Assembly: GCA_017535435.1 (NCBI GenBank)
Contig: JAFXTY010000054.1
Location: 1-32,924, forward strand
Source: Spirochaetia bacterium
GTDB lineage: Bacteria > Spirochaetota > Spirochaetia > CADAEX01
Length of the DNA: 32,924 nt
Direction: 5' to 3'
The position numbers and the translations under genes are program-made. The notes beneath the pieces were generated by a model that saw only the letters and a list, made by a program, of their open reading frames with translations, made no database searches and was not told where the DNA came from. Positions 15,650 to 24,496 of this stretch are shown one piece after another (position 1 is the first letter of the stretch; every line of letters begins with the position of its first letter).

Positions 15650-17165
15650 ATTTCCGATGAGAAAGCATAAGTTTCTCGGCTCCGTCCAGTTTAGGCAGCA
15701 CGTTTTCGCTCTTGGTGCGGAACTTCTCCATGCGGCGCACTATCTTATCCAGCATGCGGATAGCCATGACAATATACTTGCCCTTGTTCAGCATGACGCA
15801 GGAAGAGCGCTCTGACAGCGCCGCATCGGTGATCTCGGCCCGGGTGGGCACTCCATCCTTGGCCAGGGTCTCCAGCACCTGGGTTGCCCAGACAAGGGGC
15901 AGATGGGCTGCTGCAGTGATCCGTATAATCTCTTCCTGGATTGTGGCGAAGTTCTTCCACCCTGTCTCTATAGCCAGGTCGCCCCGGGCCAGCATAATGC
16001 CGGCAGGGTAGATCTTCATGGCCGAAAGTATGATGCCCGGCAGGTGCTCGAAGGCCTGCTCTGTCTCTATTTTTATGATTATTCCGGTCTTGAGCCCCAG
16101 CTTCTTTATATCGTTTATCATCATATCCAGCTCTGCCGGATTGTTTACGAATGAGAGGTTAAGGGCCTGGATCTTCCATTTCTTCTGGTTCTTTGCAATT
16201 ATGGCCAGATGCTCCTTGTCCTTAGGTGTAAAGCCCTGGCAGTTGAGCTTTGTGTCGGGGAAGTTGAGACCCTTGTCTCCCTTTATCTTGCTGCCCGATG
16301 ACTTGGCACTGGTTATGCGCACCTCAATCTCGTCGGGACTCACTTTCTCTATGTTGCCCTCCACCTTGCCGTCGTCGTAGTAAATCCGGTTTCCAGGTTT
16401 GGCACACTGGAACACATTCCCCAGGGTGCAGCCGATATGGGCAAATCTATCCTCTTTTCTCCCTTCGCCGGGAATCATCTTCCGGGTCAGCACCAGGGTG
16501 TCTCCCTCTTTTACCGTAATAGGGTCGCCGGCAAGGCTTCCTGTGCGGATCTTGGGGCCGGCAATGTCCATGACTATGGAGCATTCCTTTTCCATGGACT
16601 TTGAGGCAGTATGGATATTCTCAATCATTGCCTCCCAGATTTCAGGAGTGTCATGGGCGCAGTTTATCCGGGCACAGTCCATTCCTGCATCCAGCATGGA
16701 TTCTATAAGCTTGATGTCATCGGCTGCCTGGGCAGGCATAGTCACCATGACCCTGGTTCCCCTCTTCTCGGGCTTTGTGCCAAAGAGGGCATCGCAGTTG
16801 GATTCCAGAAGCTTATGGCTCTTCCTTGCTGTTATATACTCCTCATCCTCGTATTTAGGACTTTTTCCCAGCACCATGTCTGCAATTCCTTTGACTGAGA
16901 TCAATGTCTGCCGCACATGGGAGCTTATATCGGAAAGGTCGGAGAAACCCAGCTTCTGCATTTTCTTCTGTAGCTTGTCTATGTCAAAGCTGCGGAATGC
17001 CAGGTAGTCCATAAGGTTTATTGCGCTGGCCCTGTACTCGGGCTCTATGTCCTTAAGCCGTGCCTTGTATTTTTTCTCTGTCTTGAAGGCGCTCTTAAGC
17101 ACCTCATCCAGCTTGGTATCTATGAATGCGACTTTGTCTAAGAATGAAGTGTTCTCTTTTTCCAT
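15639..17165 (-). CDS. Atypical pyruvate kinase, lacking the C-terminal regulatory domain
   Basis: A 508-residue protein. Residues 1-135 are an extension absent from ordinary pyruvate kinase. The barrel follows from RGTRVMVTMP. The key catalytic residues are kept: Arg in ARINCAH, Lys and Glu in IIIKIET, Asp in ARGDLAIE, Thr in WATQVLE. Potassium-site residues differ: the usual NFSH serine is Ala, and DTKGPEIR reads DIAGPKIR, with Lys where K+-dependent enzymes have Glu117. The C-terminal allosteric domain is missing; the chain ends shortly after CVMLNKGKY. It resembles a known group of long-N-terminus pyruvate-kinase-like proteins. Activity toward PEP is likely but unproven. No Shine-Dalgarno sequence precedes it. 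Confidence 0.83.
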   Translation of the reverse strand: MEKENTSFLDKVAFIDTKLDEVLKSAFKTEKKYKARLKDIEPEYRASAINLMDYLAFRSFDIDKLQKKMQKLGFSDLSDISSHVRQTLISVKGIADMVLGKSPKYEDEEYITARKSHKLLESNCDALFGTKPEKRGTRVMVTMPAQAADDIKLIESMLDAGMDCARINCAHDTPEIWEAMIENIHTASKSMEKECSIVMDIAGPKIRTGSLAGDPITVKEGDTLVLTRKMIPGEGRKEDRFAHIGCTLGNVFQCAKPGNRIYYDDGKVEGNIEKVSPDEIEVRITSAKSSGSKIKGDKGLNFPDTKLNCQGFTPKDKEHLAIIAKNQKKWKIQALNLSFVNNPAELDMMINDIKKLGLKTGIIIKIETEQAFEHLPGIILSAMKIYPAGIMLARGDLAIETGWKNFATIQEEIIRITAAAHLPLVWATQVLETLAKDGVPTRAEITDAALSERSSCVMLNKGKYIVMAIRMLDKIVRRMEKFRTKSENVLPKLDGAEKLMLSHRKYDI

Positions 17166-17167
17166 AA

Positions 17168-18397
17168 TTATGTGAACTTGACTATGCTTATTTCCTTACG
17201 CAGGTCGGTCTGCTGGGCAATGACTGTGCTTATGAAGCCCATGACTGTTATATCCACCAGAACGCTGAAGCTTATAAGAAGCCCGGCCACCGGCTGTACC
17301 ACAAGATAGCCGTTCTCTATGCCATGTCCATACCCGTTGCAGAGCATGGTTATAGATATTGCTGTGCCCATTCCAGGGACAGCCCCTAAGATGAACGAGA
17401 GGAGGAATGTATGGAGCATGATGAGGAAGAAGTCCTGCCAGGTTATCTCGATTCCAGTATAGGATTTGATGATTATTATGATTGATGCGGCCGAAACCAT
17501 TGCAGTGCCGCCTCTGCTGAATATAGTGAGGAATGCGATTACGGGAGCCCCCACTTTGCGCTTGGCACCGATGTTCTCAAAGGAGCTCTTGATAAGGGTG
17601 GTGGCGCCGAAATATACATCCCCCGAGAAGAATGCGGCCATGGCAGGGGCAAGAAGCCCGTACAGCGACTGGAAAGGCTTTCCCTTCCTGCAGCAGAGTA
17701 TCATCACGGCCGGAATAAGGATGAATATAACAAACAGTGTTGCGCATCCCACTGTTATAAGCAGATATTTGTACAGTGCAAGCTGCTGGTTCGCAATCAG
17801 AGAAGCGGTCATGGTGGCAGAAAGGAACACGATTCCCAGAGCCATGAATTCTATTATCAGACTGTTTATATCAAAGAAGATTCTGGCCACAGAGTCGAAA
17901 ATCAGAATCACAGGGCGGGTGTGGAGATTGGAAGGATTCATGTTTATTCCCACCAGGATAGCCAGCACCAGCATCGGCATAAGATAGTTGCCTGTGGCAG
18001 TGAATATGGCAAAGAAGTTATCCGGGAAAATCATGGCAATATGCTGAGCCAGGGTGGGGAGGCTTAAGTTCACAGCCCCTTCGGAGATAATAGGGATACG
18101 TCCCTGGAACACTAAAAGGGCAGCTCCGCCGCCGACTAAAGTCAGGACTAAGGAAGATCCTGCCGTGAACAGCACAACCTTGAAAAATACCTTGAACAGA
18201 AGATGCTCGGTCATCAGCTTTGAGACAGAGAATGCCACGGCAAACAGAATCAGTGGGAAGAATGTATACTTTCCAATGCTAAGGATGATTCTGGTGCCAG
18301 TCTCGCTCACCGCAGGATCTGCGAAGAAACTGGTGAAGATATTGCCCAGGACAACTCCAGCTATGGCCCCGATGAGGTATTTAATCCAAATCTTCAT
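17168..18397 (-). CDS. Dicarboxylate/amino acid:cation symporter (SDF family), divergent
   Basis: A 409-residue membrane protein of the sodium:dicarboxylate symporter family, with about eight membrane segments and two hairpin-like regions. The segment AFFSGDVYFGATTLIKSSFENIG takes the place of the serine-rich hairpin 1, and FSRGGTAM occupies the place of the NMDGT cation/substrate motif. The last helix also lacks the usual Asp/Arg-Thr substrate residues. The fold assignment is good but the substrate may differ from glutamate or C4-dicarboxylates. It is the first gene of the minus-strand run, two bases ahead of the pyruvate-kinase-like gene. Confidence 0.8.
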   Translation of the reverse strand: MKIWIKYLIGAIAGVVLGNIFTSFFADPAVSETGTRIILSIGKYTFFPLILFAVAFSVSKLMTEHLLFKVFFKVVLFTAGSSLVLTLVGGGAALLVFQGRIPIISEGAVNLSLPTLAQHIAMIFPDNFFAIFTATGNYLMPMLVLAILVGINMNPSNLHTRPVILIFDSVARIFFDINSLIIEFMALGIVFLSATMTASLIANQQLALYKYLLITVGCATLFVIFILIPAVMILCCRKGKPFQSLYGLLAPAMAAFFSGDVYFGATTLIKSSFENIGAKRKVGAPVIAFLTIFSRGGTAMVSAASIIIIIKSYTGIEITWQDFFLIMLHTFLLSFILGAVPGMGTAISITMLCNGYGHGIENGYLVVQPVAGLLISFSVLVDITVMGFISTVIAQQTDLRKEISIVKFT

Positions 18398-18405
18398 GGT
18401 ATATA

Positions 18406-18434
18406 AAGATATATTATAATATTTAGGTAGTCAA
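18406..18434 (-). promoter_or_regulatory. Possible promoter of the symporter operon
   Basis: Minus-strand TTGACT (18434-18429), a 17-base spacer, then TATCTT (18411-18406), eight bases before the ATG. A perfect TATAAT (18418-18413) lies in the spacer but has no -35 at the right distance, so which -10 is used is unclear. Confidence 0.4.
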
Positions 18435-18448
18435 GGTATAGAAAAGTC

Positions 18449-18477
18449 TTGAAACTTTGTTTTTAATTGTGTTTAAT
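18449..18477 (+). promoter_or_regulatory. Aspartate kinase promoter
   Basis: TTGAAA (18449-18454), a 17-base spacer, then TTTAAT (18472-18477). Transcription should start near 18484, giving a leader of about 25 bases that contains AAGGAGA before the ATG at 18509. This is a conventional promoter and ribosome binding site, unlike the leaderless set. Confidence 0.65.
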
Positions 18478-18508
18478 GTTTTTCAGAATTCCTTAAAAGG
18501 AGAAAAAG

Positions 18509-19804
18509 ATGATTGTTTGCAAATTCGGTGGAAGCTCTGTGGCCGATGCGGTGCAGATCTCCAAGACTCAGGCTATTGTTAAGGCCAATCCAGACAGACG
18601 GATTGTAGTTGTCTCTGCCCCTGGAAAAAGGGATAAAGAGGATGACAAGATAACAGACCTCCTCTATAAATGCCATAATCTTGCAAGCAACGATAAAGAT
18701 ATAACTGCAGTATGGGACAAGATCAGGAACCGGTATCTCCAGATTGCCGCTGTCCTTGATATAACCTCTGACCTTAAGGAGGAGCTGATTACCATCAAGT
18801 CCCGCCTGATGGACAAGTGCAGCCCGGACTATGCCGCAAGCCGCGGTGAATATCTGAATGCCAAGCTTATCTCTCTTTACTTCGGCTTTGAGTTCTTAGA
18901 CAGCGCCAAGGTCATCCGCATAGGGGAGCACGGTGAGATTCTGCCCGAGACCTACGAACTTATAAAGGCCAATGTGGATACTTCTAAGAAATATGTGGTT
19001 CCAGGCTTCTATGGACTTGGTCCTGACGGCAATATAAAGACTTTCTCCCGGGGAGGTTCCGATATCACAGGCTCTATCTATGCCAAGGCCCTGAACGCCG
19101 ATATCTACGAGAACTGGACCGATGTATCCGGCACTTACACCTGCGATCCCCGCATAACTTCCAATGCACGGCCGGTACCTGAAATCACCTACAAAGAGAT
19201 GCGGGAAATGGCATATATGGGTGCCAATGTGTTCCACGAGGAGGCTATTGCCCCGGCACGGCAGGCCAATATCACCATAAACATAAAGAATACAAACGCT
19301 CCTGAAGAATCGGGAACATTCATAAATTCCCAGCGGGATTCCTCCAAGGATCCAGTGGTGGGCATCGCCGGAAAGCGGCGGTTCCGCCGGATAACAATAG
19401 AGAAGTACAAGCTGGAGGATATGCACGACCTGCATCTGCAGCTTAAGAAGGAGCTGGGTGCTCTGGGTCTTATCATATCCTTCGAGCTCAAGGGAATCGA
19501 TACCCTCAACTTCTATGTGAAGGACGAGAATATGATAGACTGGGATGACCTTACAGCAAGGCTCAAGGCTAACCTGGGCATCGAAAAGGTGAGCTATGCA
19601 TCGGGCATTGCCATTGTGGGCGTAATAGGGGAAGGGCTTGCCAGCTCCTTCAAGCCTCTGTTCAAGATTCTGGCTGCTCTGTCCGAAGCCGGCATAGATA
19701 TCGACAACCTGAACTATGGCGGTTCCCCGATTTCTGCAGTAATGGCGATTGCTGATTCCTCGTACGAGAAAGCAATGGATATAATTGCCTCTGTAATCGC
19801 ATGA
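18509..19804 (+). CDS. Aspartate kinase
   Basis: A 431-residue monofunctional aspartokinase, catalysing the first step from aspartate to lysine, threonine, methionine and diaminopimelate. The N-terminal KFGGSSV motif binds ATP and aspartate; FSRGGSDITGSIYA and the later EMAYMGANVFHEEA belong to the catalytic domain. The last ~140 residues form the two ACT regulatory domains, so end-product feedback is likely. There is no homoserine dehydrogenase fusion. A strong AAGGAGA precedes the start. Its stop overlaps the start of the D,D-carboxypeptidase gene by four bases (ATGA), which ties a cell-wall precursor pathway to a cell-wall enzyme. Confidence 0.94.
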   Translation: MIVCKFGGSSVADAVQISKTQAIVKANPDRRIVVVSAPGKRDKEDDKITDLLYKCHNLASNDKDITAVWDKIRNRYLQIAAVLDITSDLKEELITIKSRLMDKCSPDYAASRGEYLNAKLISLYFGFEFLDSAKVIRIGEHGEILPETYELIKANVDTSKKYVVPGFYGLGPDGNIKTFSRGGSDITGSIYAKALNADIYENWTDVSGTYTCDPRITSNARPVPEITYKEMREMAYMGANVFHEEAIAPARQANITINIKNTNAPEESGTFINSQRDSSKDPVVGIAGKRRFRRITIEKYKLEDMHDLHLQLKKELGALGLIISFELKGIDTLNFYVKDENMIDWDDLTARLKANLGIEKVSYASGIAIVGVIGEGLASSFKPLFKILAALSEAGIDIDNLNYGGSPISAVMAIADSSYEKAMDIIASVIA

Positions 19805-21078
19805 CAAAGCGCACTGTAAGAAGAATAATCAAGATCCTCATCCTGGCAGCCATACTTTTCGGGATTGTTGCCGGCATAAGGGCTTGTGTCGCACCGTCCA
19901 AAGAGAATACGCCGGAAATAACCTATTCAGATATCTATGACGGCTTCACCACCGTGCCGGAGCCTGTACTGCTGTGCAAGGCCGCTGTCCTGATGGATTA
20001 CGACACAGGTGCAGTCCTCTATACCAAGAACCCTGATGAGATAATTCCGCCGGCCTCCATGACCAAGCTTATGACCACATATCTGCTTATGGAGAAGATC
20101 AGATCCGGGGAGCTGGATATGGACCAGGAGGTTGTGGTTCCCCCCGAGGCCGACTTCGAGAGGGCCCCTTACCGCTCTTCCCTTATGTACATCAGGGCAG
20201 GACAGCGGATAAAAGTGCGGGACCTGCTGACCGGCCTTATGGTCACATCAGGCAACGATGCTGCTATGGCAGTGGCTATACTGGTGGGCGGCAGCCGGGA
20301 TGCATGTGTGGAGATGATGAACCAGAAGGCAAGGCAGCTGGGCTTTGAATCCTTTGTATTCACCGACCCGGCAGGGTACGAGGCCTCTAACCAGGTGAAT
20401 GCCCTGGAATTCTGTCAGTTCTGCCGTATCTATATTCAGAATTTCATCGATTACTTGGACGTTCTTACAGGAGCTGTGGACTTCAGGATGGGGAGCCGGG
20501 TAATCAACAACAGCAACGATCTTCTGGGACGTTACCCAGGAGTGGACGGCCTTAAGACCGGCTATATAGATGAATCGGGCTACAATATATCCCTGACAGC
20601 CGAGAGGGACGGGATGCGTCTGGTGGCCGTGATCATGGGAATAAAGGCGAAGGATATAATGAATGCCAAGCTGTTCCGCATGGAGGAGGGGGCAAGCCTC
20701 CTTTCCTACGGCTTTCACACCTTCAAAAGCTTCCTGCCTGTGCTGCCGGCACCTGTGAGTGCTCCGGTCTTCGGATGCACAGCCGATACTGTGCCTGTCG
20801 CCATCCAGGGCTCCGAGCATCTCTGCCTTCCTTACAGCCAGCTTTATAAGCTTAGCTGGGATATCACCTTCACCAAGGGGCTTAAAGGGGCAATAGCGGC
20901 CGGAACTCCAGTAGGAAGCTGCACAGTATCGCTGGACGGCAGCCCTCTGGCTATTTATCCGCTGGTTGCCGAGGAAGGGACTGTCCGGGGAAGTCTGTGG
21001 CGCCGTTTTACCGGCTCAATCAAGGCTATGGGGCAGAAACCCGAGTCCCTTAAATTTTCCCTTGCCTTTCCACGGTAA
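19801..21078 (+). CDS. D-alanyl-D-alanine carboxypeptidase (DacA-like, PBP5 family)
   Basis: A 425-residue serine-type peptidase of family S11 that trims the terminal D-Ala from peptidoglycan stem peptides. The active-site motifs are SMTK (Ser86, Lys89), SGN (150-152) and KTG (252-254). An N-terminal hydrophobic segment after MTKRTVRRIIK should anchor or export it; ACVAP follows, but an Arg in the lipobox position argues against lipidation. The C-terminal ~110 residues are the beta-rich DacA-type domain. It is translationally coupled to aspartate kinase by the ATGA overlap. Confidence 0.92.
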   Translation: MTKRTVRRIIKILILAAILFGIVAGIRACVAPSKENTPEITYSDIYDGFTTVPEPVLLCKAAVLMDYDTGAVLYTKNPDEIIPPASMTKLMTTYLLMEKIRSGELDMDQEVVVPPEADFERAPYRSSLMYIRAGQRIKVRDLLTGLMVTSGNDAAMAVAILVGGSRDACVEMMNQKARQLGFESFVFTDPAGYEASNQVNALEFCQFCRIYIQNFIDYLDVLTGAVDFRMGSRVINNSNDLLGRYPGVDGLKTGYIDESGYNISLTAERDGMRLVAVIMGIKAKDIMNAKLFRMEEGASLLSYGFHTFKSFLPVLPAPVSAPVFGCTADTVPVAIQGSEHLCLPYSQLYKLSWDITFTKGLKGAIAAGTPVGSCTVSLDGSPLAIYPLVAEEGTVRGSLWRRFTGSIKAMGQKPESLKFSLAFPR

Positions 21079-21091
21079 AAATCACTATAAT
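21062..21091 (+). promoter_or_regulatory. Promoter of the 86-residue gene, near-leaderless
   Basis: TTGCCT (21062-21067), an 18-base spacer, then a perfect TATAAT (21086-21091). The ATG at 21101 follows nine bases later, giving a leader of only two or three bases. The -35 lies inside the end of the upstream carboxypeptidase gene. Confidence 0.5.
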
Positions 21092-21100
21092 AGAAAAGAT

Positions 21101-21361
21101 ATGACACGGGAAGAATTTATTTTTACCATAGGCTATGACGGCGACAACGCTGTGGTGGACAAAAAGTCGGCCCAGGCGTATGGAAAGCTTGGCACAGCCG
21201 AACTGTTTGACAAGGGACTGGTCAAAGCTGCAGTCTGTTCTGCAATCTTTTCCAAGGATAAGGGGGAGGAGCAGCTGGTTCTGGACAGATATAATGCCCT
21301 GTCCGGCCAACCGGTGGAAAGCTTTGACGAACTTAAAAAGATTTTCGGCGTGACTGCTTAG
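21101..21361 (+). CDS. Small protein of unknown function, 86 residues
   Basis: I do not recognise this protein. It is soluble and mildly acidic, and starts MTREEFIFTIGYDGDNAVVD. No metal site, membrane segment or signal peptide is visible. The pattern GYDGDNAVVDKKS, then a helix-rich region ending in YNALSGQPVESFDELKKIFG, suggests a compact folded domain. The open frame extends upstream, but ATG 21101 is chosen because a TATAAT lies directly before it and the earlier part overlaps the carboxypeptidase gene. It stands between the carboxypeptidase and yajC; the sec genes have a separate likely promoter. Confidence 0.7.
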   Translation: MTREEFIFTIGYDGDNAVVDKKSAQAYGKLGTAELFDKGLVKAAVCSAIFSKDKGEEQLVLDRYNALSGQPVESFDELKKIFGVTA

Positions 21362-21365
21362 TTTA

Positions 21366-21398
21366 TTGACTATCAGCCTTATAAGTGATAATTATAAT
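21366..21398 (+). promoter_or_regulatory. Probable yajC-secD-secF promoter
   Basis: TTGACT (21366-21371) followed by an AT-rich block. TAATTA (21389-21394) is 17 bases away; the better hexamer TATAAT (21393-21398) is 21 bases away. The exact -10 is uncertain. AAAGGAAA precedes the yajC ATG at 21431, giving a conventional leader. Confidence 0.45.
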
Positions 21399-21430
21399 AA
21401 GATAATTGATTTTTTATTAAAGGAAACAAA

Positions 21431-21793
21431 ATGAGTAGTATTCTTATGGGAATGCCTGTTCTTCAGGCCGCTGGTTCTGCAATGACAACATTCATCACCT
21501 TTGCCGGTGTTATCGCAATTTTCTACTTTTTCATCATCCGTCCGCAGAACAAGAAGCAGAAAGAGACACAGAAAATGCTCTCTAACCTCAAGAAGTTTGA
21601 CAAGGTTCAGACTATCGGAGGAGTCAGGGGTGTTATCCTGGCTGTGAAAGAGCAGACTGTAGTTATCAAGGTTGATGACAACACAAAGATTGAGTTTGTC
21701 AAACCAGCTGTTGCCGCTGTGATTGAGAGCCACGAGGCCAAGGTTTCAGCAGAGACAGAAGCAAAAATTGAAGACAAAAAAGAAGATAAATAA
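21431..21793 (+). CDS. yajC: Preprotein translocase subunit YajC
   Basis: A 120-residue YajC, the small partner of SecDF. It has a single membrane segment near residues 18-38 ending in IIRPQNKKQKE, the YajC hallmark, then a small beta domain with VGGVRGVI-like and VIKVDDNTKIEFVK stretches, and a highly charged Lys/Glu tail. It binds SecD-SecF and the SecYEG channel at the inner membrane. It leads the yajC-secD-secF operon, with secD starting 17 bases downstream after a GGGGAGA ribosome binding site. Confidence 0.92.
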   Translation: MSSILMGMPVLQAAGSAMTTFITFAGVIAIFYFFIIRPQNKKQKETQKMLSNLKKFDKVQTIGGVRGVILAVKEQTVVIKVDDNTKIEFVKPAVAAVIESHEAKVSAETEAKIEDKKEDK

Positions 21794-21810
21794 ACAACTG
21801 GGGAGAATTT

Positions 21811-23538
21811 ATGAGTAAGAGAACTAGATTTATTCTAGTGCTTCTGGTTGTGGCTATTGCTACAGTCTTCCTCTATCCTACCGGAAAATGGTATTTCGGT
21901 GTGAGCAAGGATGCCAAGGCAATTGCTACTGGTTCCAGAGAGCAGATCAGGAACTTCTCTCAGACCAAGGCGGCCGAAGACTTGGAAAAGCTTGAGGCTA
22001 TGGTCAAGGAGAACCCGGATCAGGCAATTCCGGCTGAGTACAGCTTCCTTAAGGACAAGGCAGCTGCCAACTATAAGCTGATGAAAAAGGATGCTCCTAA
22101 GACTTGGAGCGTTCAGCAGGTTTTAAGCAGCTTCAAGAGCAAGAAGCAGCTTTTCAATGCTATAGAGGCTTATTATCGCGACGATATCATGAGCCTCAAG
22201 GAGAAGAGCAAGAGTATTCTCCAGCTTGGTCTTGACCTTTCCGGCGGTATGACAGTACTGCTTGAGGCAGATATGGACAGCCTTGGAGAGAAGCTGGGCA
22301 GAACTCCTACTGCAGAGGATAAGAAGGGTGCTATTGACCGTGCCATCGAGATTCTGAACAACAGAATCGACCGGTTCGGAATCACAGAGCCCCAGATCAG
22401 AAGACAGGGAGATACTGGAATCACCATTGAAATCCCTGGTGCTGCAGACCCGGAGCGTGTAAACGCATTCCTCATGGGAAAAGGAAAGCTCAATTTCCAC
22501 ATTGTTGATGATGATGCTACTAAGGCTTTAAGAGATTATATTGACCAGAATCCTGGCCGTGCCCTGGATGAGAACGAGCAGCCGGTTGACAAGTCAATCC
22601 TTCCTGCCGGTGTTGTATGCAGACGCTTTGTCCAGAAAGACAACTACGGAATCGACTATACAGTGAACCATGTTGCTATCCGCGAGGAGATCGGACTTGA
22701 CGGTTCCCACATTGTGGATGCACAGGTGGGCAACGACCCGGTTACAGGACGTCCTGTAATCAACTTTGCACTGGATAAGGAAGGAGCAGATATCTTCTTC
22801 AAGCTTACCTCTGCAAATGTAAAGAAGACCCTTTCCATCGTACTTGATGACAATGTGAAGGCTGGTGCTACAATCCAGGAGGCTATCTCTGGCGGTCAGG
22901 TCCGGATGTCCGGTCTCGACAAGCAGGAAGCACAGGATATCGCACTGGTTCTCAGGACTGCAGCTCTTCCAGTTTCCCTGGAAGTAAGCAACCAGCAGGC
23001 AGTCGGTGCATCCCTTGGTGAAGACTCCATCCGTCAGGGTGTCCGGGCTATGGGCCTTGGCCTTCTCCTTGTAATCATCTTCATGATCATCTACTACAAG
23101 GGGGCTGGTCTTATCGCAGACCTTATGCTGCTGCTTAACCTCTACCTCATGGTAGGTATCCTGTCAGCATTCAACCTGACCCTTACACTGACCAGTATCG
23201 CAGGTCTTATCCTGAACATCGGTATGTCAGTGGATGCCAATGTCGTTATATTCGAGAGAATCAAAGAGGAGTACCGGATCGGTAAATCTGCGGCCGCTGC
23301 TGTAAAGGCAGGCTTCGAGAAATCCTTCTGGGCTATCATGGACTCCAACATAACCACATTCATCGTAGCTGTGTTCATGTCTCAGCTGGGAACAGGTCCT
23401 ATCCAGGGCTTCGCTTATACACTGGCAGTTGGTATTGTAACCTCTATGTTCACCGCAATTTTCGTATCCAGACTTATCTTCGACTTCTGTCTGGATGTGG
23501 GCCACATGAAGAAATTAAGCATAAGCTGGGAGAAGTAA
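21811..23538 (+). CDS. secD: Protein translocase subunit SecD
   Basis: A 575-residue SecD. With SecF it uses the proton gradient to pull exported proteins through the membrane and to aid SecA cycling. An N-terminal membrane segment is followed by an extended helical insert (about 35-125), then LGLDLSGGMTVLLEAD, the SecD signature opening the first periplasmic domain. ILNNRIDRFGITEP and the QEAQDIALVLRTAALPVSLEV stretch follow. The C-terminal five membrane segments include LNIGMSVDANVVIFERIKEE. The N-terminal insert is longer than in compact SecD proteins. Confidence 0.96.
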   Translation: MSKRTRFILVLLVVAIATVFLYPTGKWYFGVSKDAKAIATGSREQIRNFSQTKAAEDLEKLEAMVKENPDQAIPAEYSFLKDKAAANYKLMKKDAPKTWSVQQVLSSFKSKKQLFNAIEAYYRDDIMSLKEKSKSILQLGLDLSGGMTVLLEADMDSLGEKLGRTPTAEDKKGAIDRAIEILNNRIDRFGITEPQIRRQGDTGITIEIPGAADPERVNAFLMGKGKLNFHIVDDDATKALRDYIDQNPGRALDENEQPVDKSILPAGVVCRRFVQKDNYGIDYTVNHVAIREEIGLDGSHIVDAQVGNDPVTGRPVINFALDKEGADIFFKLTSANVKKTLSIVLDDNVKAGATIQEAISGGQVRMSGLDKQEAQDIALVLRTAALPVSLEVSNQQAVGASLGEDSIRQGVRAMGLGLLLVIIFMIIYYKGAGLIADLMLLLNLYLMVGILSAFNLTLTLTSIAGLILNIGMSVDANVVIFERIKEEYRIGKSAAAAVKAGFEKSFWAIMDSNITTFIVAVFMSQLGTGPIQGFAYTLAVGIVTSMFTAIFVSRLIFDFCLDVGHMKKLSISWEK

Positions 23539-23541
23539 GAG

Positions 23542-24474
23542 ATGAAAAAAGTTTACGAATTTACAAAGCTTAGATATATCGCTCCTATCGCATCCCTGAT
23601 TGTCATTATTCTTCTGTTCATCATCACAGGTGCACGGGGTGGATTCAACCTTGGAATCGACTTCCTCTCCGGTCTTAACATGCGGGTTCAGATCAATTCT
23701 TCTGTAAAGGCCGATATCTCTGACATGAGAACTGTCCTTGCACCTGCAGGGGCAACACAGATCCAGGTCGTAGGTGATGCTGCAGACCAGATCTTCAGCA
23801 TCAGAGTAAGAGAGACCGGCGAGCAGACCGGCGTGGCTGTTTCAGATAAGGTGAAGAGCCTTCTTGAGGGCAAGTTCACTGCGGCAAATGTGACTATCCT
23901 GTCATCCGAATTCTCAGGTCCACGGTTCTCCCAGGCCTTGAGTTTGCAGTCTGCATGGCTGATCATCCTCTCGCTGGCCCTCATGCTTGTCTACATCTGG
24001 TTCCGGTTCCGGCTGGCATATGGTCTTTCCTCCATCATGGCACTGACTCATGACGCACTGGTCATGGTAGGTGTTATCGGAGCACTCCAGCTTGAGGTGG
24101 ATGTGACCACAATCGCTGCTGTACTTACAATCATCGGTTACTCTCTGAACGCTACAATCGTTATCTTCGACAGAGTCAAGGAGAACATCATCCTGCTCAA
24201 GGGAAATCCTCTCAAGCAGATCCTGAACACCAGTATCTCCCAGTCACTCTCCAGAGGTATCATCACATCCTTGACAACACTCATCGCAGTAGTTGCCATC
24301 TATGTGTTCGGTCTGGGTGCCATCAAGAACTTCGCATTCAACCTGATAATCGGTATCTGTGTAGGTACATATTCATCCTTCTTCATCGCACCGTCCCTGC
24401 TCTACATCTGGATGGCTAAGATCCAGAAAGTCAAGTTCGAGGGAGATGTGGCAGCTGCCGAAGCTAAGAAGTGA
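23542..24474 (+). CDS. secF: Protein translocase subunit SecF
   Basis: A 310-residue SecF, typical length, with six membrane segments. It follows secD by three bases. The periplasmic domain begins with GIDFLSGLNMRV, a variant of the usual GIDFTGG motif. The transmembrane block contains RFSQALSLQSAW, WFRFRLAYGLSSIMALTHDALV, IGYSLNATIVIFDRVKEN and GICVGTYSSFFIAPSLL, all standard SecF landmarks. It forms the SecDF-YajC complex. A terminator follows about 20 bases after the stop. Confidence 0.96.
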   Translation: MKKVYEFTKLRYIAPIASLIVIILLFIITGARGGFNLGIDFLSGLNMRVQINSSVKADISDMRTVLAPAGATQIQVVGDAADQIFSIRVRETGEQTGVAVSDKVKSLLEGKFTAANVTILSSEFSGPRFSQALSLQSAWLIILSLALMLVYIWFRFRLAYGLSSIMALTHDALVMVGVIGALQLEVDVTTIAAVLTIIGYSLNATIVIFDRVKENIILLKGNPLKQILNTSISQSLSRGIITSLTTLIAVVAIYVFGLGAIKNFAFNLIIGICVGTYSSFFIAPSLLYIWMAKIQKVKFEGDVAAAEAKK

Positions 24475-24496
24475 TAATTCCTTTTTAGGAATAAGT

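Noticed and set aside
18896-19807. A 303-codon open frame antisense to aspartate kinase
   Set aside because: It is the shadow of a well-conserved gene and shows no domain or ribosome binding site.
19801-21078. D,D-carboxypeptidase as a lipoprotein
   Set aside because: The candidate lipobox has Arg at the -2 position, which does not fit signal peptidase II; a membrane anchor is more likely.
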